This document shows, one piece after another, positions 8,301 through 14,400 of a stretch of DNA of 36,881 bases (positions within the stretch are counted from its first letter, which is position 1; every line of letters starts with the position of its first letter). The DNA is from Marilutibacter chinensis. GTDB taxonomy: Bacteria; Pseudomonadota; Gammaproteobacteria; Xanthomonadales; Xanthomonadaceae. Under the pieces are notes generated by a model. That model saw nothing but the letters and a program-made list of their open reading frames with translations, did no database searches and was not told where the DNA came from. The stretch covers positions 1 through 36,881 of the forward strand of contig NZ_JAKJPO010000024.1 in NCBI RefSeq assembly GCF_021725675.1. Direction: 5' to 3'. The position numbers were made by a program, and so were the translations under genes.

Positions 8301-9953
8301 CAGCATCCCCAGACCGTCGCCGGTGCCGAACCAGATCCGTCCGTCGCGATCCTCCAGCAGCGCATGCACGGTGCCATTGGGCAACTGCAACGGGTCGCCG
8401 TCACGGTGCCCGTAGTGGGTGATGCGACCGCCATCGCGCGGGACGTGCAGGGCGCCGATGCCGGCAGTACCGAGCCAGAGATCGCCGCGGCTGTCGATCA
8501 ATACGCTGCGTAGCGGGGTGCCGTCGTATTCGCCCAGCGGCGGGATCTCGATAGTGCCGGTCGCGGGTTCGAAGCGTGCCAGGCCGCGATCGGTGGCCAG
8601 CCACATCCGGCCATGGCCGGCGTCGATGATCGATATCACCCGGACGCTCTCTCCGTCCGGCGGGTTTTCCCGGTCCGGATAGAAGGCCCGGTCGAGGTAC
8701 CCGGTCCATTCGTCGAAACGGTCGCTGGCCGGATCGTAGCGCCAGAATCGGCGGTCGTCGGTGGCGATCCACCAGCCGCTGTCGGCGCCTTCCAGGATCG
8801 CGCGGACACTGTTGTTGGTGATGACGCTGTACTGGTCGAGATGGTCGAGGTTGAAGATGTAGCGGAAGCGGGTGCCACGCGGATCGGTGATCGCGACGCC
8901 GCGGAACGAGCCGCCCACCCAGAGCATGCCGCCGCGGTCGACCAGCAGGACGTTGACCCCGCTTTCGGGCAGGCTCGCCTCGACCAGCGGCTCCTCCTGT
9001 ACGTGCTGGAAGCGCCCGTTGTCCGGATCGAGCCGAATAAGGCCACGGCCGCTGATCGACAGCCACAGGTGGCGATCGGGGGCCTCGGCGATCGCGAGCA
9101 CGCGCGGTTCCCAGTCAAGTGCTTCCGCGTCCGCCGGCCAGAGCCGTTCGAGGGTTTCGCCGTCGTCGCCAAGCCGGTGCAGGCCGTCGGCCCGCCCGAC
9201 AAGTACGCGACCGGCGTGGTCGACCGCCAGGCTCAATGCCGGACGGGCCGGGCCGACCCGGATCACCGGACCGGTGGGCGGAACCCCGAACAGCCCCGCT
9301 GCGGTGGCGTACCACACCGTGCCGCCATGGTCGGCGATGAGCGCCTGGCGTGCGCTCCCGCCCAGCGCCTGGCCGTCGAGCGCAAGCACCGGGATCCGTC
9401 TGCCGGTAGTCGGTTCCAGGCGCTCGAGGCCGGCCCCGGTCCCGATCCACAGCTGGCCGGATCGTGGCAGCAATGCCCGCACCTGGCGATGCGCGCGATC
9501 CGCCTGGGGCGCGGGTTCGAAGCGCTGCACCTGACCGCTGGCCAGGTCGAGCCGGGCGACGTACTCGGAATTGGAGCCGATCCAGAGGCTGTGCTGGTCG
9601 GCGACCGCGAGCGCGGTGACGCTGCTGTCGGGCAGGCTGGCAGGGTCTCGCGGATCGTGGCGGAACAACTGGTAGCGGTTGCCGTCGTAGCGGTGCAGGC
9701 CGCCCTGGGTGCCGACCCAGATGAATCCCTGGGGGTCCTCGACCATCGCCTGGACCGTGGCCTGGGCCAGTCCGTGCTCGCTGCCCAGCGGGGTGAAGTA
9801 GTAATCGCGGATGGTGGCGACGGCTTCTCCCGGCAGCATTGCCGCCAGCAAGGCCAGGCCGGCTCCCAACAGGCAGGCAGCCACGCGCGCGACCGGACGG
9901 ACGGCACGGGCCGTATCCGATGGGGCGTGGACTGGGAGCGGCCGTCGGGACAT
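5313..9953 (-). CDS. Beta-propeller sensor with PAS, GGDEF and EAL domains (cyclic-di-GMP turnover)
   Basis: A 1546-residue membrane protein. After a signal-like N-terminus (about 20-46) comes a large periplasmic sensor of two-component-regulator-propeller repeats, seen as recurring IWVGT/LWIGT...GL patterns (about 50-730). A Y_Y_Y-type domain follows (about 734-807), then one membrane helix (about 814-836), two PAS-like domains (about 860-970 and 975-1095), a GGDEF domain with intact RLGGDEF (about 1181) and an EAL domain with intact EALLRW (about 1312), ELTES, DDFGTGYSS, KID, AEGVE and QGYWLSRP. It could both make and break cyclic-di-GMP; the EAL site looks fully active. The propeller probably senses a periplasmic ligand such as a glycan; this is inference. 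I chose the ATG at 9951-9953 because the signal peptide starts there and a promoter precedes it. It separates zapA from ygfB-pepP. Confidence 0.9.
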   Translation of the reverse strand: MSRRPLPVHAPSDTARAVRPVARVAACLLGAGLALLAAMLPGEAVATIRDYYFTPLGSEHGLAQATVQAMVEDPQGFIWVGTQGGLHRYDGNRYQLFRHDPRDPASLPDSSVTALAVADQHSLWIGSNSEYVARLDLASGQVQRFEPAPQADRAHRQVRALLPRSGQLWIGTGAGLERLEPTTGRRIPVLALDGQALGGSARQALIADHGGTVWYATAAGLFGVPPTGPVIRVGPARPALSLAVDHAGRVLVGRADGLHRLGDDGETLERLWPADAEALDWEPRVLAIAEAPDRHLWLSISGRGLIRLDPDNGRFQHVQEEPLVEASLPESGVNVLLVDRGGMLWVGGSFRGVAITDPRGTRFRYIFNLDHLDQYSVITNNSVRAILEGADSGWWIATDDRRFWRYDPASDRFDEWTGYLDRAFYPDRENPPDGESVRVISIIDAGHGRMWLATDRGLARFEPATGTIEIPPLGEYDGTPLRSVLIDSRGDLWLGTAGIGALHVPRDGGRITHYGHRDGDPLQLPNGTVHALLEDRDGRIWFGTGDGLGMLDPDSGQLRQFRHGANAPDSLSGNLVRALRMDHAGTVWIGTRSGLSRVLEDDDGRIRFDHPLAAGLADQPVPMVFSIEEGRDGQLWMGTDAGMLRFDPAGGDIRHYGLADGLQDREFNGGASTRLRDGRLLFGGVRGLNLFAPDRIRDSAYVPPLRLLSARIGTQSPSDGATLWQPRMLDIPGGTDMLRLRIGALDYAPTASLRYRYRMDGFDRDWIDNGDQPDITYTRLPPGRYTFRAQSTNRDGVWSASELQLPVHVAPPLWRHPLTVALVALAALVGALVAGWHWRRNHLREQGWFQQIREREERLKLALWASGDQFWDYDLGQKQLHWMRVHDPDGAAPQITTQTQVNTVHEVHADDLPRVSEQLRRHLRGDTALFLSEHRSRTPEGDWAWMRARGRVVERDAQGRAVRVAGTARDITRSRSAERERRIATEVLRSMAEAVAVFDRDFNFVSVNPAFERMTGYQASEVIGRSTGLLDSQQHEAGFYRQLREELERQGRWSGEIWQRRKDGNEFLCALQSTAVHEAGGEVGHYVAVLADITDQKRAEQELRYLANYDTLTSLPNRALLSERLSRAIVRARRNNRKIALLFLDLDRFKDINDSLGHAAGDRILRAAANRLQQTVGPEHTVARLGGDEFTVVLEDLENIEQAEQVARQLLEAFETALDFDERHDVSISPSIGISLYPDHAQVPTDLLKHADTAMYQAKAAGRRTWMRYHETMDVEIRRRATITAALRKVLDRGELQLVYQPQLSLRDQRITGVEALLRWHSDEHGMIPPSQFIPLAEETGLILDIGEWALREACMRLMQWRHQGHTDLTMAVNVSALQLLRGNLPQVVARALEDTGIPPDRLELELTESVIMANAEQGAATLAALRRLGVGLAVDDFGTGYSSLAYLKRLPITSLKIDKEFVDDLGGDSDDAAITSTVITMAHSLGLNVIAEGVEDESQMQFLLANGCDEVQGYWLSRPLDASSCAAFLSEWQGRPPQPPPLASA

Positions 9954-9982
9954 CGGCGCGGGAATCCTGCTGGGGTCGGGGC

Positions 9983-10012
9983 AGTGTAGGCAGGCCGTGA
10001 CGGGCACGCCAA
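9983..10012 (-). promoter_or_regulatory. Candidate promoter of the propeller-GGDEF-EAL gene
   Basis: On the minus strand TTGGCG (10007-10012) and TACACT (9983-9988) are 18 bases apart. Transcription would start near 9976, about 23 bases before the ATG at 9953, leaving room for the purine-rich AGGA seen upstream of the start. Confidence 0.5.
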
Positions 10013-10090
10013 TCCGATGCCGCCGCATGGCGACTCCGACCGGAGGCATCGGTAGCCGCGCGATCGGCGCTGGAGCGCGCGATCGGTTGT

Positions 10091-10096
10091 TACACT
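10091..10096 (+). promoter_or_regulatory. Candidate -10 box for ygfB
   Basis: TACACT lies 32 bases before the ygfB GTG. No convincing -35 element was found upstream. TACACT is also the likely -10 of rpoZ and of the propeller gene in this window, which supports it as a local -10 form. Confidence 0.35.
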
Positions 10097-10128
10097 CCTC
10101 CGCATCCTGTTTCCAGCCCTGAGTCGCC

Positions 10129-10683
10129 GTGTCGGTTGCCCCTGACGAATTGCCCGCATTGATCGAAGTCGATGCCGAGATCCGCCGCCAGTCGCTGGCG
10201 GTCTCCGCTGCCGAGCTGCATGGCTGCCTGTGCGGTTGGCTGGCCGGCGGCTCGACGCTGAAGCCGGACTGGCTGTCGCGCCTGCTGCTTGACGACAGCC
10301 TGCCGGCGCCGGGTCCGGATTCGCCGCTGGACCGGCTGGCGCAGGTGACCGCCGCCCAGCTCGGCGATCGCGACTTCGCGTTCGAACTGTTGCTGCCCGC
10401 CTCCGATGCCAGCCTGGCCGAGCGCAGCGGTGCGCTGTTCGACTGGTGCCGCGGTTTCGTCGGCGCCTTCGGCATGGCTGCCGGTGCGCAGCCGCCGCTG
10501 TCGGAGGAGGGTCAGGAAGCGCTGACCGACCTGGCCCGGCTGGCCGCCGCCCAGGCCCAGGACGAGGGCGACGATTCCGACGAGGAGGCGCTGGCGGAGA
10601 TCGAGGAGTTCGTACGCGTGGCGGCGCTGCTGCTGCATGGCGACTGCGTGCTCGCCGCCCGTCATCGCCAGCGCCTGAACTGA
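10129..10683 (+). CDS. ygfB: UPF0149/YgfB family protein
   Basis: A 184-residue acidic protein that starts with GTG. It matches the YgfB (UPF0149) family: an N-terminal AELHGCLCGWLAGG, a middle ALFDWCRGFVGAFG, and a C-terminal EEIEEFVRVAALLLHGD after an acidic patch. In E. coli ygfB lies directly upstream of pepP and divergent from zapA. The same pairing is kept here, although the zapA side is separated by a 4.6 kb sensor gene. The molecular role is not certain; YgfB homologues have been linked to regulation in Pseudomonas. The stop at 10681-10683 is followed by a tandem repeat and then pepP. Confidence 0.9.
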   Translation: MSVAPDELPALIEVDAEIRRQSLAVSAAELHGCLCGWLAGGSTLKPDWLSRLLLDDSLPAPGPDSPLDRLAQVTAAQLGDRDFAFELLLPASDASLAERSGALFDWCRGFVGAFGMAAGAQPPLSEEGQEALTDLARLAAAQAQDEGDDSDEEALAEIEEFVRVAALLLHGDCVLAARHRQRLN

Positions 10684-10712
10684 TATGGCGGCCCGGGCCC
10701 GGGCCTCGATCC

Positions 10713-10838
10713 AGCCCCCCAGCCCCCCAGCTCCCCAGCTCCCCAGCTCCCCAGCTCCCCAGCTCCCCAGCTCCCCAGCTCCCCAGCCCCAGCCCCAGCC
10801 CCAGCCCCAGCCCCAGCCCCAGCCCCAGCCCCAGCTCC
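10713..10838 (+). repeat. Compound microsatellite, (AGCYCCCC)9 then (AGCCCC)8
   Basis: Nine 8-base units (two AGCCCCCC, then seven AGCTCCCC; 10713-10784) run directly into eight 6-base units AGCCCC (10785-10832) and a final AGCTCC that abuts the pepP GTG. The opposite strand is a run of GGGGCT and GGGGAGCT, which can form G-quadruplexes. The 8-base unit is not a multiple of three. Copy-number change would therefore shift frame for any translation entering from upstream, whereas change in the 6-base part would not. Confidence 0.95.
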
Positions 10839-12176
10839 GTGCAAAAGCCGCTTTCGATTCCGAACAGGAACCATGTCCGCCGCCGCCGGCAGCTGATGCG
10901 CATGGCAGGCGACGACGCGATCCTGGTGCTGCCGGCCGCCGCCGAGCGCATCCGCAGCCGCGATACCCACTATCCGTACCGGCAGGATTCCGACTTCTGG
11001 TATCTGACCGGCTTCGACGAACCCGAGGCGGTGCTGGTGCTGGTGCCCGGCCGCCGTCACGGCGAGGCGCTGCTGTTCTGCCGCGAGCGCGACCCGGAGC
11101 GCGAAGGCTGGGACGGGCCGCGTCACGGTCCGGAGGGCGCGGTCGAGGCGTTCGGTTTCGACGATGCCTACCCGATCGGCGACCTCGACGACATCCTGCC
11201 CGGCCTGCTGGAAGGCCGCAGCCGGGTCTACTACCACTTCGGCCGCGATCAGGAGTTCGACCTCAAGCTGATCGGCTGGGTCAATCGCGTACGCGCGCAG
11301 ATCCGGCATGGTGCGCAGCCTCCGCACGAGTTCCTGGAGCTTGGCCACCTGCTCGACGAGATGCGCCTGTTCAAGGATCGCGACGAGCTGCGGCTGATGC
11401 AGCGCGCCGCCGACATCAGCATGCGTGCCCACGCCGCGGCGATGCGCGCGGTGCGACCGGGCATGCACGAATACGAGCTGCAGGCCGAGCTCGAGCGCGT
11501 GTTCCGCGCCAGCGACGCGGTGCCGGCATACGGCAGCATCGTCGGTGCCGGCGCCAATGCCTGCGTGCTGCACTACGTCGCCAACAGCGGGCGGATACGC
11601 GACGGCGACCTGGTGCTGGTCGACGCCGGCGCCGAGTACCGCGGCTACGCGGCCGACATCACCCGCACCTTCCCCGCCAACGGGCGTTTCAGCCGGGAGC
11701 AGCGGCTGCTGCACGACCTGGTCGGTCAGGCGCAGGCCGCCGCGCTCGCCCAGGCCCGGCCCGGAGTGCCCTACGAGGCCGGTCACGACGCCGCGGTGAC
11801 GACCCTGACCGAAGGGTTGCTACGACTGGGCCTGCTCAAAGGCAGCCTGGAAAAGAACATCGCCGACGGCAGCTACCGCCGCTACTACCGCCACAAGACC
11901 GGCCACTGGATCGGCCTGGACGTGCACGACGTCGGCGAATACCGCATCGAGGGCGAATCGCGCCTGCTCGAACCGGGGATGGTGTTCACCATCGAGCCGG
12001 GCCTCTACATCGACGCCGACGACACCCGGGTGGCGGCGAAGTGGCGCGGCATCGGCATCCGTACCGAGGACGACGTGCTGGTCACCGGCGACGGCCACAA
12101 GGTGCTGACCGAAGGCCTCGCGCGCAGCGCCGACGAGATCGAGGCGTTGATGGCGGAGACACCGGCCGCCGGCTAG
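10839..12176 (+). CDS. pepP: Xaa-Pro aminopeptidase (aminopeptidase P II)
   Basis: PepP removes N-terminal residues that precede proline, using two metal ions. From the GTG at 10839 the product is 445 residues, close to E. coli PepP (441). The N-terminal half has YPYRQDSDFWYLTGFDEPEA, as in E. coli. The M24 catalytic half carries the five metal ligands: Asp in LVDAGAEY, Asp in AADITRTFP, His in GLDVHDVG, Glu in FTIEPGLY and Glu in GIRTEDDV. The start is uncertain: no Shine-Dalgarno sequence precedes this GTG, which sits right after the microsatellite. It gives the correct distance to the conserved RRRRQL, whereas the in-frame ATG at MRMAGDD is too late. The frame stays open upstream through the repeat. 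Confidence 0.93.
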   Translation: MQKPLSIPNRNHVRRRRQLMRMAGDDAILVLPAAAERIRSRDTHYPYRQDSDFWYLTGFDEPEAVLVLVPGRRHGEALLFCRERDPEREGWDGPRHGPEGAVEAFGFDDAYPIGDLDDILPGLLEGRSRVYYHFGRDQEFDLKLIGWVNRVRAQIRHGAQPPHEFLELGHLLDEMRLFKDRDELRLMQRAADISMRAHAAAMRAVRPGMHEYELQAELERVFRASDAVPAYGSIVGAGANACVLHYVANSGRIRDGDLVLVDAGAEYRGYAADITRTFPANGRFSREQRLLHDLVGQAQAAALAQARPGVPYEAGHDAAVTTLTEGLLRLGLLKGSLEKNIADGSYRRYYRHKTGHWIGLDVHDVGEYRIEGESRLLEPGMVFTIEPGLYIDADDTRVAAKWRGIGIRTEDDVLVTGDGHKVLTEGLARSADEIEALMAETPAAG

Positions 12177-12210
12177 ACTCGCCGCCTGTTCGCATCGACG
12201 GACCATACGC

Positions 12211-12984
12211 ATGGAATCGCTGGCCAACCCCGAAATCTGGATCGCCCTCGCCACCCTCACCGCGCTGGAGCTGGTGCTGGGCATCGACAACATCATCTTC
12301 ATCTCGATCCTGTCGGGCAAACTGCCGGCGCACCAGCGCGACCGGGCGCGCCGGCTCGGCATCGCGCTGGCGGCGATCACCCGGCTGGCGCTGCTGTTCG
12401 CGATCTCCTGGATCGTCGGCCTGACGGCGCCGCTGTTCGAGCTGTTCGGGCAGGCGTTCTCGTGGCGTGACCTGATCCTGGTCGGCGGCGGCCTGTTCCT
12501 GATCGGCAAGGCGACGCACGAGATCCACCAGAAGCTGGAGGGCGCGTCCGAGGAAGTGCGTCCCGGCGGCGGTGCTTCGTTCCTGGGCGTGATCGTGCAG
12601 ATCATGCTGCTCGACGTGGTGTTCTCGCTCGACTCGATCATCACCGCCGTCGGCATGGTCGACGAACGCTGGGTGATGGTGGCGGCGATCCTGATATCGA
12701 TCGCCTTCATGATCGGGTTCGCCAGGCCGATCGGCGACTTCGTCGAGCGCCATCCCACGGTCAAGGTGCTCGCGTTGAGCTTCCTGATCATGATCGGACT
12801 GGTGCTGATCGCGGACGGTTTCGGCCAGCACATTCCCAAGGGCTACATCTACGCGGCGATGGCGTTCTCGGTCTTCGTCGAGTCCATCAACATGTGGATC
12901 CGCAAGCGCAGCGCGAAGGTGAAGCCGGTGGACCTGCACGAGCGCTACGTCGAAGCGCCCGGACGCGATCGATCCGGCGGCTGA
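12211..12984 (+). CDS. TerC/YgdQ-type integral membrane protein
   Basis: A 257-residue inner-membrane protein with about seven hydrophobic segments. It carries the two aspartate-bearing helices typical of the TerC family: ELVLGIDNIIFISIL near residue 20 and MLLDVVFSLDSIITAVGM near residue 133. Family members are linked to metal-ion export (notably Mn) and tellurium resistance. No ter genes are nearby, so a metal-homeostasis role is more likely than tellurite resistance. The C-terminal tail is basic and presumably cytoplasmic. It follows pepP by 34 bases and may be read with it; a terminator lies just downstream. In E. coli this place after pepP is held by ubiH. Confidence 0.88.
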   Translation: MESLANPEIWIALATLTALELVLGIDNIIFISILSGKLPAHQRDRARRLGIALAAITRLALLFAISWIVGLTAPLFELFGQAFSWRDLILVGGGLFLIGKATHEIHQKLEGASEEVRPGGGASFLGVIVQIMLLDVVFSLDSIITAVGMVDERWVMVAAILISIAFMIGFARPIGDFVERHPTVKVLALSFLIMIGLVLIADGFGQHIPKGYIYAAMAFSVFVESINMWIRKRSAKVKPVDLHERYVEAPGRDRSGG

Positions 12985-13004
12985 CGCCGCGCGCTCGTGC
13001 CGGG

Positions 13005-13038
13005 AAAAGAAAAGGTGCGGCTCGGGGGCCGCGCCTTT
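13005..13038. terminator. Bidirectional terminator between the TerC gene and pepQ
   Basis: Nine-base arms AGGTGCGGC (13013-13021) and GCCGCGCCT (13028-13036) pair with one wobble around a 6-base loop. A-rich sequence (AAAAGAAA) precedes the left arm and TTC follows the right arm. The minus-strand transcript of pepQ therefore gets the better U-tract, and the plus-strand transcript a weak one. The two genes converge here. Confidence 0.65.
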
Positions 13039-13059
13039 CGGATGTGGGCCCGGGACGGA

Positions 13060-14388
13060 TCAGGCCGCCGCGGCGAAGCCCTCGCGGGTCAGGTTTTCGG
13101 GGGCGTCCCCGGTGCAGACCACGTCGTCCTCGATGCGGATGCCGCCATAGGGCCTGAACGTCTCGACCCGGTTCCAGTCCACCGCGTCGCCATGGCCGTT
13201 CTTCCTCACCTCGTCGAGCAGCATGTCGATGAAGTAGATGCCGGGCTCGATGGTGACGACCATGCCCGGTTCCAGCACCCGGGTCAGCCGCAGGTACGGA
13301 TGGCCGGCCGGCTTGTCGATGGTGCCGCCGCCGTCGCTGGCGGCGAAGCCGGCCACGTCGTGCACCTGCAGGCCGATGCCGTGACCGATGCCGTGCGGAA
13401 AGAACGCACTGCTGACGCCGGTTTCCAGCGCCGCTTCCGGCGACATCCTCAGCACGCCGAACTCCCTGAGGATACCGGCCAGGGCGAGATGGGCATCGAG
13501 GTGGATCCGCTTGTAGTCGGTGCCGGCGCGGACCTGGTCGCACATCTTCAGCTGCGCGGCGTCGACCGCCTCGATCATCGCCTGGAATTCGCCCGCGGTG
13601 TCGGCGGCATGGGTGCGGGTGATGTCGCAGGCATAGCCGCCATGGCTGGCGCCGGCGTCGATGAGGAAGCTGCGGGAATCTTGCGGCGGCAGCCGGCCCA
13701 ACTCGGTGTAGTGCAACACCGCGCCATGCTCGTTGAGGGCGACGATGTTGCCGTACGGCAGCTCGTTGGCGTCCTGTCGTGCGGCCTGGCAGTAGGCCAG
13801 GTGGATGCCGAACTCGCTGGCGCCGGCGCGGAACGCGCGCTCGGCCGCATGGTGGCCGCGCACGCCGCGCAGGGTCGCCTCGCGCATCATGGCCACCTCG
13901 TAAGGCGTCTTGAACGCACGGTGGTAATGCAGGTAGTCGACCACGGCCGCCGGATTGTCCGGCACGTAGTCGCCCAGCGCGCTCTGCGGCTCGCCGACGA
14001 TCGCGCAGCGTGCCACCGGCTGCGGCAGGTGCTGCAGAGCCTCTTCTGCGGTGCGGATGATCCTGACGTCGAAGTGCTCGACCCAGTAGCCGCCGGGCGC
14101 TTCCGGCACCACGTGCCAGTAGTCGAACGGCTGCAGATAGACGAGCGTGGGCCGCCGGCCCGGGGTGAACACCAGCCAGCTGCCCGGATTGCGGGTCAGC
14201 GGGGCCCAGGCCTTGAAGTGCGGGTTGACCGCGTACGGATAGTCGCGATCGTCGAAGGCCTGGTAGTGCAGGGTGCCGCTGGGTACGACCAGATGATCGA
14301 ATCCACCCCGCTCCAGTGCCGCGGTCGCGCGCTGCTCGAGTACGTCGAGGTGCTGTCGGTATAAGATCGCAGGGGCTGTCGCGGACAT
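13060..14388 (-). CDS. pepQ: Xaa-Pro dipeptidase (prolidase)
   Basis: PepQ cleaves dipeptides with C-terminal proline. The 442-residue length matches E. coli PepQ (443). The N-terminal domain has LVVPSGTLHYQAFDDRDYPY and NPHFKAWAPL, typical of bacterial prolidases. The M24 domain carries the metal ligands: Asp in FLIDAGASHGGY, Asp in ACDITRTH, His in HGIGHGIGLQVHD, Glu in VTIEPGIYFI and Glu in GIRIEDDVV. With pepP it would complete breakdown of proline-containing peptides. The start is only 12 bases from the start of the divergent GGDEF-EAL gene, so its promoter must lie within that gene's 5' end, or one start is misplaced. Confidence 0.95.
   Translation of the reverse strand: MSATAPAILYRQHLDVLEQRATAALERGGFDHLVVPSGTLHYQAFDDRDYPYAVNPHFKAWAPLTRNPGSWLVFTPGRRPTLVYLQPFDYWHVVPEAPGGYWVEHFDVRIIRTAEEALQHLPQPVARCAIVGEPQSALGDYVPDNPAAVVDYLHYHRAFKTPYEVAMMREATLRGVRGHHAAERAFRAGASEFGIHLAYCQAARQDANELPYGNIVALNEHGAVLHYTELGRLPPQDSRSFLIDAGASHGGYACDITRTHAADTAGEFQAMIEAVDAAQLKMCDQVRAGTDYKRIHLDAHLALAGILREFGVLRMSPEAALETGVSSAFFPHGIGHGIGLQVHDVAGFAASDGGGTIDKPAGHPYLRLTRVLEPGMVVTIEPGIYFIDMLLDEVRKNGHGDAVDWNRVETFRPYGGIRIEDDVVCTGDAPENLTREGFAAAA
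14360..14365 (+). promoter_or_regulatory. Candidate -10 box for the membrane GGDEF-EAL gene
   Basis: TATAAG lies inside the pepQ 5' coding region, 35 bases before the GTG at 14401. A good ribosome binding site (GGGAGA, 14390-14395) lies 5 bases before the GTG. No clear -35 was found. Confidence 0.4.
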
Positions 14389-14400
14389 CGGGAGACACTC

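Noticed and set aside
5502..8513. Plus-strand open frame of 1003 codons opposite the propeller-GGDEF-EAL gene
   Set aside because: It is an antisense shadow caused by high GC codon bias; its translation has no recognisable domain, while the minus-strand frame shows PAS, GGDEF and EAL motifs.
10446..10838. Upstream extension of the pepP frame through the microsatellite
   Set aside because: Open but overlaps ygfB out of frame and encodes Arg/Gly and Ser-Pro repeats; the conserved PepP N-terminus fits a start at 10839. Kept only as a possibility in the findings.
10713..10838. CRISPR-like periodicity
   Set aside because: Units are 6 and 8 bases with no spacers; it is a microsatellite.
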